NCBI RefSeq assembly: GCF_900108555.1
Contig: NZ_FNWV01000007.1
Location: 1 to 64,000, forward strand
Length of the DNA: 64,000 nucleotides
Direction: 5' to 3'
Source: Ruminococcus flavefaciens
GTDB taxonomy: Bacteria > Bacillota > Clostridia > Oscillospirales > Ruminococcaceae
Shown: positions 25,388 through 34,914 of the stretch, one piece after another
Position numbering within the stretch: position 1 is the first letter of the stretch
How the letters are laid out: every line of letters starts with the position of its first letter
Translations under genes and position numbers: made by a program
Notes under the pieces: model-generated
What the model was told of the DNA's origin: nothing
Seen by the model: only the letters and a program-made list of their open reading frames with translations
Database searches by the model: none

Positions 25388-26020
25388 ATGAATAAACTAA
25401 AGGTATTTGCCGTATTATCGACCGCATTTGTGTCGGCTTCAATTTTCGGCAGCTGCGGAAACAATAACGAGCCAAAATATATCGACGGACCTGTTATAAC
25501 TGTAGTAACAACAGAAAACAAAAACGTTAAAACGACCACAACAGCTCCTGCTACTACGACTGCTTCAACAAAAAAGCAGAAAGACAAAAAGACTGTCACA
25601 ACAGAGGCAGAGACCACCGAAACTGTCACTGCTAAAAATAAAAAGAACAACAAGTCAAATAAAAAGACTACCTCTGCGGAAACTGAAAATGTTACTTCAA
25701 CTACCGAGTCTGTATTTCAGAGCGATGACGGTACATATGTTGAGTATCATTTCCGCAATGCCAAGCTTCTGAACCAGCATTTCGAGAAGCACGGTGCGGA
25801 GTTCGATGACGATTTCGGCTATGAGACCGCAAAGGAATACGAAAAGGGAGCCAGCGATGTTATCAATAACTCGGAAGCTCTTCATAAGACCGAAGCTGAG
25901 GACGGTGACGGCGTTTATTATATTGAAGATACAAACGAATTTGTTATCCTTTCCACAGACGGATATATAAGAACATATTTCCGTCCGAACGGCGGGATAG
26001 ATTACTATAACAGACAATAA
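25388..26020 (+). CDS. putative lipoprotein with Thr/Lys-rich linker
   Basis: 210 residues. The signal peptide ends in SIFGSCG, a plausible lipobox with Cys near residue 23. A low-complexity linker rich in Thr and Lys runs from about 45 to 110, followed by a compact acidic/aromatic domain of about 90 residues (YVEYHFRNAKLLNQHFEKHG at its start). No known family is recognised. The next gene is also a lipoprotein and starts 20 bases later, so the two are probably expressed together. Confidence 0.7.
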   Translation: MNKLKVFAVLSTAFVSASIFGSCGNNNEPKYIDGPVITVVTTENKNVKTTTTAPATTTASTKKQKDKKTVTTEAETTETVTAKNKKNNKSNKKTTSAETENVTSTTESVFQSDDGTYVEYHFRNAKLLNQHFEKHGAEFDDDFGYETAKEYEKGASDVINNSEALHKTEAEDGDGVYYIEDTNEFVILSTDGYIRTYFRPNGGIDYYNRQ

Positions 26021-26039
26021 GCGAAGGGAGCGGCTTTAA

Positions 26040-26729
26040 ATGAAAAAAGCGGCAGCAGCAGTAATTTCAGTACTGACAGCGGCAGCTATGTGCGGATGCT
26101 CGGGAAAAAGTTCAAAGAGCAAAAGAGCTGATGAAAAGGAAAGACCTACATCATGGTCGGTGGAACAGCGCACACTTGACGATGTGACTCCGCGTGACGG
26201 CGAAACACAGATATATGTAAAGCATGACGAAGAGGACGATGACATTATATACCTGATACAGGGCATTCTGAGTCCCGATCCTGTAAACGACAAGGACGAG
26301 GCTCTTGACGTTATAGCTTCATATTCCGAGGTAATGGGCTTTAACGACGTATATTCAGAGCTTCAGTTCCGCGGCACAATAGAATACGATACCAAAGTGG
26401 ATTATGTATTCGACCAGTACTGCGACAACATGAAAGCAGGCTCGGTTGAGCTTACTGTAGATCATATCAGCGGCAATAAGCCCGAGATACTCATCAGCAA
26501 TTATATGGATCTCTGGAACTTCAATACAAAGCCGAAGGTAAGCGAAGCAGAAGCTATAAAGTGCGCCGAAGCAAAATACAAGGTGGATAAAGGCGCTAAG
26601 GCTGAGCTGAAAATACTCAGCGGACCTGTGCTTGCGTGGTGCGTTCCTGTGACAAATGAAAATGTCTGCGAGGTATATATTGACGCAGGAAACGGCGATA
26701 TAGTACAGGAAACCAGATCATATGCCTGA
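26040..26729 (+). CDS. putative lipoprotein with PepSY-like C-terminus
   Basis: 229 residues with a lipobox AMCGC (Cys about residue 20). The C-terminal part (KVSEAEAIKCAEAKYKVDKG, then LAWCVPVTNENVCEVYIDAG and GDIVQETRSY) has the pattern of PepSY-type domains, which often modulate peptidases or act at the cell surface. The middle contains repeated acidic segments without a recognised fold. It follows another lipoprotein gene by 20 bases, with GAAGGGAG as ribosome site. Confidence 0.65.
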   Translation: MKKAAAAVISVLTAAAMCGCSGKSSKSKRADEKERPTSWSVEQRTLDDVTPRDGETQIYVKHDEEDDDIIYLIQGILSPDPVNDKDEALDVIASYSEVMGFNDVYSELQFRGTIEYDTKVDYVFDQYCDNMKAGSVELTVDHISGNKPEILISNYMDLWNFNTKPKVSEAEAIKCAEAKYKVDKGAKAELKILSGPVLAWCVPVTNENVCEVYIDAGNGDIVQETRSYA

Positions 26730-26739
26730 TACATAAAGA

Positions 26740-26776
26740 AAAAGGGGATACATTCCTTACGGAACATATCCCTTTT
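26740..26776. terminator. bidirectional terminator
   Basis: AAAGGGGATA CATTCC TTAC GGAACA TATCCCTTTT with A and T runs on both sides, between the convergent lipoprotein and HPr-like genes. Confidence 0.85.
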
Positions 26777-26798
26777 GCTTTGTTATTAACTTTTTATC

Positions 26799-27029
26799 TT
26801 ACTTAACAATGAACTTGTCGATCTCTTTAAGGAACTTATCAGCATCATCTGTGTGCGCATTAAGCTGGATTGGCTTTGAGAGGTCGAGGCTGAAGATACC
26901 CATGATAGACTTAGCGTCTATAGCGTATCTACCGGAAACGAGGTCAATATCGAAATCATACTTCATAACGATGTTGACGAATTCCTTTACGTCGTTGATT
27001 GCCTGAAGATTAACAGTTGTTTTAGTCAT
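26799..27029 (-). CDS. HPr-fold protein lacking the phosphorylatable histidine (Crh-like)
   Basis: 76 residues matching the HPr fold: the block IDAKSIMGIFSLDLSKPIQL around Ser41 corresponds to the HPr regulatory serine site (KSIMG). The N-terminal GLHARPA motif with the phosphoacceptor His is absent; no His occurs in the first half. This is the combination seen in Bacillus Crh (site His replaced, Ser kept), which suggests a regulatory rather than sugar-transport role. It is a single gene with its own promoter and ribosome site AGGAGG. Confidence 0.82.
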   Translation of the reverse strand: MTKTTVNLQAINDVKEFVNIVMKYDFDIDLVSGRYAIDAKSIMGIFSLDLSKPIQLNAHTDDADKFLKEIDKFIVK

Positions 27030-27112
27030 ACTATACCTCCTGTTTTCAGATGTCTGGGTTGTTTTTTTTCTTGTTTATTTCTTTTTCTGCGGCTTTTCCC
27101 TTCCGCAACTAT

Positions 27113-27141
27113 ATAATAGCACTATTAAAGCGCGGTGTCAA
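27113..27141 (-). promoter_or_regulatory. sigma-A promoter of the HPr-like gene
   Basis: Minus strand TTGACA (27136-27141), 17 bases, TATTAT (27113-27118). The spacer contains TAATAGTGC, and the related word TAATAGTGCAATAG occurs about 40 bases upstream on the plus strand, a possible regulatory site. Confidence 0.8.
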
Positions 27142-27305
27142 GCCATTTTCTGAATTTTCGTCATAATAGTGCAATAGATTGACACAGGAATAGCAATTTT
27201 TATGGATAGCAGATAACTATTAACAGTGCATAAAAACACAAAGTAATAATTGTGCAAACTATACACACAGCAGAATGTGCATATTTTATAAACTATGGGT
27301 GAATT

Positions 27306-28616
27306 ATGTATAAAGTATATTTTATAACCTTTGGCTGTAAGGTCAATCACTATGAAACTGAATGTATGAAGTCGCTTTTTCGTGAGGCAGACTTCGAGAT
27401 CGCGGAAGAATCGGCGGACGCAGATGCAGTTGTCATAAATTCCTGTACGGTCACTTCCTCGGGGGACAGCCGTGCCCTTACGGCTCTGAGAAAGGCTCGT
27501 GCCGAACTTCCTCATGCGGTCATAGCTCTTACGGGCTGCTATCCGCAGGCAAACAGGGAGGAAGCCGAAAAGCTTTCCGAGGCGGATATAATCGCAGGAA
27601 CAAAGTTCCGCAGCCATATAGTGGGCATGGTGAAGAACTGCCTTGAAACGCGGTCGCACATGGTCGAGATAGAGGATTACGGCACTGACGATGTGTTCGA
27701 GCCGCTGAAATGCACCCGTTTCGACAATAATACCCGTGCATTCGTGAAGATACAGGACGGCTGCAACCAGTTCTGCTCATACTGCATGATACCCTACGCA
27801 AGGGGACGCTGCCGCTCGAAAGCCCCCGAAGTACTGCGTGATGAGGTAAGAGCCATAGCGGAGAGCGGCAAGAAGGAGATAGTCCTTTCGGGAATAAATC
27901 TTGCATTTTACGGCAGAGAATGGGGACTTGACCTTGCTGATGCTGCGGAGATATGCGCGGCTCAGGACGGCATAGAGCGCATAAGGCTGGGCTCATTAGA
28001 GCCCGAGATGATGTCCGAGGAACTGCTCATGCGGCTGAAAGCCCTGCCTCAGTTCTGTCCACAGTTCCATTTGTCCCTGCAAAGCGGCTGTGAGCGGACA
28101 CTTAAAGCCATGAACCGCAAATATACCGCTGCGGAGTACCTTGCTCTTACTGAGCGTATCCGCAGTATCTTCCCCGACTGCTCCTTCACTACGGACGTAA
28201 TGGTGGGATTTCCGCAGGAAACAGACGAGGACCATGCTGAGTCGGTAGAGTTCATACGTAAGGTAGGCTTTGCGAAAGTCCATGTGTTCAGATATTCGCG
28301 GAGAAAGGGAACAAGAGCCGACAAAATGAGTGGACAGGTAGCCGAGAGCGTCAAGACTGTAAGGTGGCAGGAAATGACTGCCGCAGCAGATGAAACCAGG
28401 GAAAAATATCTCAGCTCACTGGTAGGCAAAACAGTGCCTGTGCTGTTCGAGCGTGAAAATTCTACAGAATTTCACCGCGGATATGCACCTGATTATACAC
28501 AAATAAAGATTTCTCGAAAAAATCCCGAAAAAAGTTTGCGTAATCAGATAATTAGTGTTATAATAGAAGAGTATGGTCACGACTGCTGCATTGGCAGTCC
28601 CATTGATGAACTTTAA
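27306..28616 (+). CDS. mtaB: tRNA t6A37 methylthiotransferase MtaB
   Basis: Radical SAM methylthiotransferase that turns t6A37 into ms2t6A37 in tRNA reading ANN codons. 436 residues: an N-terminal UPF0004 domain with its three cluster Cys in FGCKVNHYE, NSCTVTS and LTGCYPQ; the radical SAM cluster in CNQFCSYCMIPYARGRCRS; then YSRRKGTRADKM and a C-terminal TRAM-like segment. The opening YKVYFITFGCKVNHYE is typical of MtaB rather than MiaB or RimO. The ribosome site (GGGTG) is weak. Confidence 0.94.
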   Translation: MYKVYFITFGCKVNHYETECMKSLFREADFEIAEESADADAVVINSCTVTSSGDSRALTALRKARAELPHAVIALTGCYPQANREEAEKLSEADIIAGTKFRSHIVGMVKNCLETRSHMVEIEDYGTDDVFEPLKCTRFDNNTRAFVKIQDGCNQFCSYCMIPYARGRCRSKAPEVLRDEVRAIAESGKKEIVLSGINLAFYGREWGLDLADAAEICAAQDGIERIRLGSLEPEMMSEELLMRLKALPQFCPQFHLSLQSGCERTLKAMNRKYTAAEYLALTERIRSIFPDCSFTTDVMVGFPQETDEDHAESVEFIRKVGFAKVHVFRYSRRKGTRADKMSGQVAESVKTVRWQEMTAAADETREKYLSSLVGKTVPVLFERENSTEFHRGYAPDYTQIKISRKNPEKSLRNQIISVIIEEYGHDCCIGSPIDEL

Positions 28617-28620
28617 ATAA

Positions 28621-28720
28621 AATTCGGAATGCGGAATTAGGAATTAGGAATTGATGTATCGCCTTACGGCGATGAATTAAAAAAGATTAATTCCGAATTC
28701 CGAATTCCGAATTCCTAATT
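28621..28720. repeat. inverted-repeat element between mtaB and purL
   Basis: Two 32-base arms (28621-28652 and 28689-28720) made of GGAATTAGGAATT / AATTCCGAATTCC words in inverted order, with a central hairpin ATCGCC TTAC GGCGAT (28658-28673). It is about 100 bases long and non-coding, of the same general design as 11007-11115 and 12370-12493. Confidence 0.7.
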
Positions 28721-28742
28721 AAAATTGAAGGGAGACTGAATT

Positions 28743-31700
28743 ATGTCCGTATTCAGAATTTACGTTGAAAAGAAGCCTGAATTTGCAGTAGAAGCTCAGT
28801 CTGTGCTCAGTGATATAAAAACTGCACTCAGACTAAACATTTCAGGAGTACGTATCCTTAACAGATACGACGCAGATAAACTCAGTGAGGAGGATTTCAA
28901 GGCAGCTATAAGCACTGTATTCTCAGAGCCTGCCGTTGACGTTGTATATGACGAGCTTCCGCAGATATCAGAGTCTGACAGGATATTCGCTGTAGAGTAC
29001 CTCCCCGGACAGTTCGACCAGAGAGCCGACAGCTGCGAGCAGTGTATACAGATACTCCGTCAGGGTGAACGCTGCCGCGTAAGAAATGCCCGTGTATATA
29101 TCATCTCAGGTATCATAAGCGATGATGATTTCGCTAAGCTCAAGGCTTATATCATCAACCCTGTCGAGAGCCGTGAGGCTTCACTGGAAACAGTAAAGAC
29201 TCTCGATACAAATTACGATATCCCTACAACAGTTGAGGAGCTGGAAGGCTTCATCAACCTCAATGCACTGGGACTCCATGCATTCGTTGACAAATTCGGT
29301 CTTGCTATGGACTATGACGATATCAAGTTCTGTCAGGACTATTTCCGCAACGAGGAAAAGCGCAATCCTACTATCACAGAGATTCGTATGATAGATACTT
29401 ACTGGTCTGACCACTGCCGTCATACCACATTCCTCACAAATATTGAGAACGTAAAGATAAATACTCCTTATATAAAAGATACATATGATATGTATATCAA
29501 TGTACGTGAAGAGCTGGGCAGAACGGACAAGCCCATTACTCTTATGGATCTCGGCACTATCGCTGCCAAGAAGCTTAAGGCTGACGGAAAGCTCCCCGAC
29601 CTTGACGAGAGCGAAGAGATCAATGCCTGCTCTGTAAAGATAAAGGTAGACATCGACGGCGAGCTCGAGGACTGGATACTCATGTTCAAGAACGAGACTC
29701 ACAACCACCCTACAGAGATAGAGCCTTTCGGTGGTGCAGCTACCTGCCTCGGCGGTGCTATCCGTGATCCGCTTTCGGGACGTTCATATGTATATCAGGC
29801 AATGCGTGTAACAGGTGCGGCAAATCCGCTCGTTCCTGTTGAAGATACTATCGCAGGCAAGCTCCCACAGAGAAAGATAACTCTCGGTGCTGCAAACGGC
29901 TACAGCTCATACGGCAACCAGATAGGTCTTGCAACAGGCCATGTTGCTGAGGTATACCACCCCGGCTATGTTGCAAAGCGTATGGAGATAGGCGCAGTTC
30001 TCGGTGCTGCTCCTGCTGAGAATATCCGCAGAGAAAGACCTGTACCGGGAGATATCGTTATCCTTCTCGGCGGCAAGACAGGCCGTGACGGCTGCGGCGG
30101 TGCAACAGGCTCATCAAAGTCTCATACACTGGAGTCTCTCGAACACTGCGGTGCAGAGGTACAGAAGGGTAATCCGCCTGAGGAGAGAAAGCTCCAGAGA
30201 CTGTTCCGCAATCCTGAGGTAACAAAGATGATAAAACGCTGCAACGACTTCGGTGCAGGCGGCGTTTCAGTTGCTATCGGTGAGCTCACAGACGGACTTA
30301 TCATCAACCTTAACGCAGTACCTAAGAAGTACGACGGCCTTGACGGTACTGAGATAGCTATTTCCGAGTCACAGGAGAGAATGGCAGTAGTCATCGCTCC
30401 CGAGGACCTTGATAAATTCCTTGAAGAGGCTGCAAAGGAGAACCTCGAAGCTACACTCGTAGCAGACGTTGTTGAAGAGCCTCGCCTTAAAATGGTATGG
30501 AACGGCAACACTATCGTTGATCTGTCCCGTGAGTTCCTCAACTCAAACGGTGCTCCCAAGTTCACAGACATCGAGGTTGAAGCTCCTCTCCCACGCGCTG
30601 AGGAAGAGATCGCAGACAAGGCTGAGTCATGGACACAGCTCATGTCAAACCTCAATGTATGCTCACAGAAGGGACTTATCGAAAAGTTTGACTCCACTAT
30701 CGGTGCAGGCACAGTCCTTATGCCATTCGGCGGTGTATATCAGATGACACCTTCACAGGCTATGGCTGCAAAGATACCGGTACTCAAGGGCGAGACAAAT
30801 ACCTGCTCACTCATGGGCTGGGGCTATAACCCTGATATATCCGAAAAATCGCCTTATCACGGTGCAATGCTTGCTGTTATCGAGTCTATCGCAAAGGTAG
30901 TTGCAGCAGGCGGTACATATAAGAAGTGCTGGCTCACATTCCAGGAATACTTCGAGAGAACACAGAACGATCCTCTCCGCTGGGGCAAGCCTATGGCAGC
31001 TCTTCTCGGTGCATTCAAGGCACAGCTCGAGCTCTCATGCGGTTCTATCGGCGGTAAGGACTCAATGTCAGGTACATTTGAGAATATCGACGTACCTCCT
31101 ACACTTGTTTCATTCGCAGTATCAACTGCAATGGCAGACAAGATAGTTTCAACTGAATTCAAGAGCGCAGGAAATACAGTTATCTCTATCGTTCCCGAGT
31201 ATGATGAGAACGGACTTCCTAAGTTTGACAGCATAAAGGCTTGCTTCGACAAGGTAGAGAAGATAATCGCCGATGACCGTGCAAACGCTATATGGACAAA
31301 CGGCTACGGCGGATTTGCCGAGGGTATCGCAAAGATGTGCTTCGGTAACAAGATAGGTTTCGAGTTCACTTCATATCTCAGCAGCAATGAGCTGTTCAAG
31401 CCTTGCTACGGCGCATTCATCATCGAGCTCAAGGGCAGCGCAAACAGCGATGAGAACGTTATCGGTAAGACTATTTCCGATTACAAGATCATATGCCGCG
31501 ATTATACTCTCAGCCTTGACAATCTCCAGAGAATATGGGAAGCTAAGCTCGAACCCGTATTCCCATGCCGCATAAAGACTACAGATACAACTCCTCAGAC
31601 ATATTCTTCACCTAATCGTATACAGCTTTCAGCTTCTACAAAGATAGCAAAGCCGAGAGTTCTTATCCCTGTATTCCCGGGAACTAACTGCGAATACGAT

Positions 31701-32447
31701 ACTGCAAGAGCCTTCGAGAAGGCAGGTGCAAAGCCTGAGGTAGTAGTTATCCGCAACCTGTCCGCAGGCGATATCGAGGAGAGTGTAAGATACTTTGAGA
31801 ACGCTGTAAGACGCTCCGAGATAATCATGATCCCCGGCGGATTCAGCGGCGGTGACGAGCCTGAGGGAAGCGGTAAGTTCATTACTGCATTCTTCCGCAA
31901 TCCTAAGATCAAGGACGCTGTTCACGACCTCTTAAAGAACCGTGACGGACTTATGCTGGGTATCTGCAACGGCTTTCAGGCACTTATCAAGCTTGGACTT
32001 GTTCCATACGGCGAGATAATCGACATGGCTGACGATGCTCCTACACTTACATTCAATACTATCAACCGCCACCAGTCAATGATGGTAAATACACGTATCG
32101 CTTCCAACAAGAGCCCGTGGCTCTATGGCTGCGAGGTAGGTGATATACATACAGTAGCTATCTCACACGGTGAGGGACGCTTCGTAGCACCTGCAAGTCT
32201 TATACAGCAGCTTGCAAAGAACGGTCAGATAGCTACACAGTACGTTGACCTTGACGGCAATCCGACAATGGATATCCGCTATAATCCTAATACTTCTATC
32301 GAAGCTATCGAGGGTATCACTTCACCTGACGGTCGTGTATTCGGTAAAATGGGACACTCCGAGCGTAAGGGCAGCTACATCTGCAAGAACGTTGAGGGTG
32401 AAAAAGACCAGAAGATATTCGAGAGCGGCGTTAAATACTTTACATGA
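28743..32447 (+). CDS. purL: phosphoribosylformylglycinamidine synthase, single-chain
   Basis: ATP- and glutamine-dependent fourth step of purine synthesis. 1234 residues, the long single-chain clostridial form. Motifs include KNETHNHPTEIEPFGGAATC (about 319-338), GGKTGRDGCGGATGSSKSHT (about 444-463), CGSIGGKDSMSGTFENI, and a C-terminal class-I glutaminase (from about 960, LIPVFPGTNCEYDTARAFEK) with nucleophile Cys in LGICNGFQALIKLG and the GEGRF/HGEGR segment. GGGAGA precedes the ATG. No other purine gene is adjacent in this window. Confidence 0.97.
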   Translation: MSVFRIYVEKKPEFAVEAQSVLSDIKTALRLNISGVRILNRYDADKLSEEDFKAAISTVFSEPAVDVVYDELPQISESDRIFAVEYLPGQFDQRADSCEQCIQILRQGERCRVRNARVYIISGIISDDDFAKLKAYIINPVESREASLETVKTLDTNYDIPTTVEELEGFINLNALGLHAFVDKFGLAMDYDDIKFCQDYFRNEEKRNPTITEIRMIDTYWSDHCRHTTFLTNIENVKINTPYIKDTYDMYINVREELGRTDKPITLMDLGTIAAKKLKADGKLPDLDESEEINACSVKIKVDIDGELEDWILMFKNETHNHPTEIEPFGGAATCLGGAIRDPLSGRSYVYQAMRVTGAANPLVPVEDTIAGKLPQRKITLGAANGYSSYGNQIGLATGHVAEVYHPGYVAKRMEIGAVLGAAPAENIRRERPVPGDIVILLGGKTGRDGCGGATGSSKSHTLESLEHCGAEVQKGNPPEERKLQRLFRNPEVTKMIKRCNDFGAGGVSVAIGELTDGLIINLNAVPKKYDGLDGTEIAISESQERMAVVIAPEDLDKFLEEAAKENLEATLVADVVEEPRLKMVWNGNTIVDLSREFLNSNGAPKFTDIEVEAPLPRAEEEIADKAESWTQLMSNLNVCSQKGLIEKFDSTIGAGTVLMPFGGVYQMTPSQAMAAKIPVLKGETNTCSLMGWGYNPDISEKSPYHGAMLAVIESIAKVVAAGGTYKKCWLTFQEYFERTQNDPLRWGKPMAALLGAFKAQLELSCGSIGGKDSMSGTFENIDVPPTLVSFAVSTAMADKIVSTEFKSAGNTVISIVPEYDENGLPKFDSIKACFDKVEKIIADDRANAIWTNGYGGFAEGIAKMCFGNKIGFEFTSYLSSNELFKPCYGAFIIELKGSANSDENVIGKTISDYKIICRDYTLSLDNLQRIWEAKLEPVFPCRIKTTDTTPQTYSSPNRIQLSASTKIAKPRVLIPVFPGTNCEYDTARAFEKAGAKPEVVVIRNLSAGDIEESVRYFENAVRRSEIIMIPGGFSGGDEPEGSGKFITAFFRNPKIKDAVHDLLKNRDGLMLGICNGFQALIKLGLVPYGEIIDMADDAPTLTFNTINRHQSMMVNTRIASNKSPWLYGCEVGDIHTVAISHGEGRFVAPASLIQQLAKNGQIATQYVDLDGNPTMDIRYNPNTSIEAIEGITSPDGRVFGKMGHSERKGSYICKNVEGEKDQKIFESGVKYFT

Positions 32448-32473
32448 TGATATGACCATAGGGGGAATTTTTT

Positions 32474-32782
32474 ATGAGTCATGCATTTAACTTTTTAGGG
32501 GGAGAAGAACTTTCACAAATAGGTGCAACATGGTTTGTATCATATGCATATCATGAATTTATGACTTTTGAACATATGAATTGGAAAAAGGTTAAGACTT
32601 TTCCATCGCGTATAGAAAAGTTTAATAATAGTAAAAAGTATCATTTATATTGGCTGTTTAAGGTATGTGATATGGATACAGAGAAATTAAAAACAAATAA
32701 GATAGAGTTAGCACCTGATAAAACAAAAGCAATGGCTAAAGAATTGCTGGAAAAGTTGTTGCTTGAACAGATAAATGGTTGA
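32474..32782 (+). CDS. hypothetical protein (102 aa)
   Basis: Charged protein rich in Lys, Phe and Trp with no recognised motif (WKKVKTFPSRIEKFNNSKKY; C-terminal helix KTKAMAKELLEKLLLEQ). Reality is supported by an AGGGGGA ribosome site, its position 26 bases after purL and a terminator directly after it. Its base composition is visibly more AT-rich and its codon use differs from purL, which hints at later acquisition. Confidence 0.65.
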   Translation: MSHAFNFLGGEELSQIGATWFVSYAYHEFMTFEHMNWKKVKTFPSRIEKFNNSKKYHLYWLFKVCDMDTEKLKTNKIELAPDKTKAMAKELLEKLLLEQING

Positions 32783-32806
32783 TGTAATCTAAAGAGATAC
32801 TTAATT

Positions 32807-32833
32807 AAAGGACGACTTTACGTCGTCCTTTTC
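32807..32833 (+). terminator. intrinsic terminator
   Basis: AAAGGACGAC TTTAC GTCGTCCTTT, followed by TCC. Ends the purL and small-gene transcript. Confidence 0.88.
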
Positions 32834-32836
32834 CTA

Positions 32837-32865
32837 TTGACAAATGATATAAAGTGTGATATTAT
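32837..32865 (+). promoter_or_regulatory. sigma-A promoter
   Basis: TTGACA (32837-32842), 17 bases, TATTAT (32860-32865), 28 bases before the BspA-like gene. Confidence 0.82.
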
Positions 32866-32893
32866 TATAAAAATTTTATATTGGAGGTCAAAC

Positions 32894-34546
32894 ATGAAAA
32901 TCAAAAAATTAACAGCATTAGTTATGGCATTTACTGTTACGTGTGGGGTAACACAGGCAGTAAATAACTATTCTCCCGTCAGCTTTACAGCTTCGGCTGA
33001 GGAGCAGATCAGTGAGGCGGTATCTTTCGATGAAGAGACAGGTACTCTTACTCTCAGAGGAGACATTTACTATTCAGATGTGCAGGAATACAAAGGAAAA
33101 GCTAAAACTGTAATAGCCGAAGAGGGAACAGTTCTTCCGGAATACTGTTCAGAACTTTTTTCAGGCTTTAAAAATGCCACAAAGATAGACCTCAGCAAAG
33201 CTGATGCAAGCAAAGTAAAATATATGACGCATATGTTCCGAAGCTGCTCAAACATGACATCTATTGATCTGTCTAATTTTGATACATCAAACGTTGTATT
33301 AATGAACGGCGTTTTTGAGAGCTGTGACAGTCTTCTTTCAATTGACCTTTCAAGCTTTGATACTTCTAAGGCTGAGACGATGTATGGAATGTTTTATATG
33401 TGTTACCACTTGCAGTCACTTGATCTTTCAAACTTTAATACGGTAAATGTAAGCATTATGAAAGATATGTTTGGAGGATGCAGTGAATTAAAAACTGTTT
33501 ATGTAGGATCAAAGTGGGTCACAGATGGCGTTATAGATGATAGTCATATGTTTGAAGACTGTAATGCACTTACAGGCGGAAACGGAACAAAATATGACGA
33601 AAAGAAAATTTCCATAGAGTATGCACACGTAGACGAAGCTGATAACCCCGGATATTTTTCTGTACGTGAGGGCGGATCTTATGAAACACCTGCTGAACTG
33701 AAAAGTACAATTGTAAAAGACGGAGCATTAACTTACAGAGTATTTGAGGATCACGCAGAGGTACTGAAGTGTGATGAAAAAGCAGAAGGCGATATCGTTA
33801 TTGCAGACAAGGTAGACGGAAAACCTGTTACCAAGATAGCAGTTGATGCATTCCTTTTATGTAAAGTTTCATCTGTTGTAATGCCTGATACAGTCAAGGA
33901 GATAGGAACAGCTGCATTTTCTTCATGCAGTATTTCCGAGAATTTTAAAATATCTAAAAACCTTGAACGTATAGGTGTTGAGGCGTTTAATTGGGCTTCG
34001 ATCCCGTCATTGGAACTGTCTGTTTCCTCAGATGATATGGAATTGGCAGCATTTAGCAACAGTAATTTTGAAAAGATCGTTTTGTCTGATAATGTCGAAA
34101 AGATAAAAAATGGTTTGTTCTATAATTCGGCTATTAGGGAGCTTACTATTCTGAATCCTGATTGCGATATATATGACAGTGAAAAAACTTTTGGCAGTGT
34201 TCATACTATTATAGGTCACAGAGGCTCAACAGCAGATGCTTATGCAAAGAAATACGGTATTCTGTTTTATGCACTTGAAGACAAGCCTGTTGTATACGGC
34301 GACGCTAATGATGACGGCACAGTTGATATGTCTGATGTTGTTCTCATAATGCAGAGCCTTGCAAATCCTAACAAGTATGGTATCAACGGCACAGATGAAA
34401 ATCATATCACTGACTTCGGACTTAAAAATGCCGATGTCAGCAGAGGTGAGAATAATGCGCCTAACGGAGTTACCAACGATGACGCATTGCTTATCCAGAA
34501 ATATCTCCTCGGACAGGTTTCCACATTAACAGTTAAAATGCCATAA
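32894..34546 (+). CDS. secreted BspA/DUF285 repeat protein with C-terminal dockerin
   Basis: 550 residues: signal peptide (1-36), about four 22-residue BspA/DUF285 repeats (about 95-195; MFRSCSNMTSIDLSNFDTSN and relatives), an LRR_5-type region (about 270-440; DTVKEIGTAAFSSCSISENF), and a dockerin of the long-linker class (about 455-545; GDANDDGTVDMSDVVLIMQS, linker PNKYGINGTDENHIT, NDDALLIQKYLLGQ). The same dockerin class opens the protein at 61664. The ATG at 32894 follows GGAGG; the frame extends upstream but crosses the promoter. A surface adhesin-like or cellulosomal role is likely. Confidence 0.85.
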   Translation: MKIKKLTALVMAFTVTCGVTQAVNNYSPVSFTASAEEQISEAVSFDEETGTLTLRGDIYYSDVQEYKGKAKTVIAEEGTVLPEYCSELFSGFKNATKIDLSKADASKVKYMTHMFRSCSNMTSIDLSNFDTSNVVLMNGVFESCDSLLSIDLSSFDTSKAETMYGMFYMCYHLQSLDLSNFNTVNVSIMKDMFGGCSELKTVYVGSKWVTDGVIDDSHMFEDCNALTGGNGTKYDEKKISIEYAHVDEADNPGYFSVREGGSYETPAELKSTIVKDGALTYRVFEDHAEVLKCDEKAEGDIVIADKVDGKPVTKIAVDAFLLCKVSSVVMPDTVKEIGTAAFSSCSISENFKISKNLERIGVEAFNWASIPSLELSVSSDDMELAAFSNSNFEKIVLSDNVEKIKNGLFYNSAIRELTILNPDCDIYDSEKTFGSVHTIIGHRGSTADAYAKKYGILFYALEDKPVVYGDANDDGTVDMSDVVLIMQSLANPNKYGINGTDENHITDFGLKNADVSRGENNAPNGVTNDDALLIQKYLLGQVSTLTVKMP

Positions 34547-34554
34547 GCATTTAT

Positions 34555-34586
34555 ATCGGCACGGTTTTTACTGTGCCGATTTTTTC
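34555..34586 (+). terminator. intrinsic terminator
   Basis: ATCGGCAC GGTTTTTACT GTGCCGAT followed by a T-run. Confidence 0.92.
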
Positions 34587-34677
34587 TGCTTTCATAAGGG
34601 GGCTGAAAAACGCGTTTTTTCAACGGAAAATCATTGAATATCAAAAAAGTTTTTAGTTATCAGTTGTTAGTGCATAG

Positions 34678-34718
34678 TGATAAGTATGCAATGATCTCTC
34701 TGTACTGCGTACTTATCA
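34678..34718. repeat. inverted repeat in the gap before glgA
   Basis: TGATAAGTATGCA (34678-34690) and TGCGTACTTATCA (34706-34718) pair with one mismatch. The rest of 34587-34830 shows no gene; it contains low-complexity TTAGT and TTATC words like other intergenic elements here. Confidence 0.5.
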
Positions 34719-34830
34719 TTAAATACCGAACGCTAACAAATATTTTTTGAATTTCCATACAAATTTAGGTGAATACTATTGTTGATTATCACGGAGTTTC
34801 TGCTCGCTGTGCAATGTTCATATTTTTGTG

Positions 34831-34859
34831 TTGACTAATGGCAGGAATTAGTATATAAT
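34831..34859 (+). promoter_or_regulatory. sigma-A promoter of glgA
   Basis: TTGACT (34831-34836), 17 bases, TATAAT (34854-34859). Confidence 0.8.
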
Positions 34860-34914
34860 ATTTATTAAGGTTACAGGTGTTTGCTGTAACAAATAACGAA
34901 AAAGGAGATATGCT

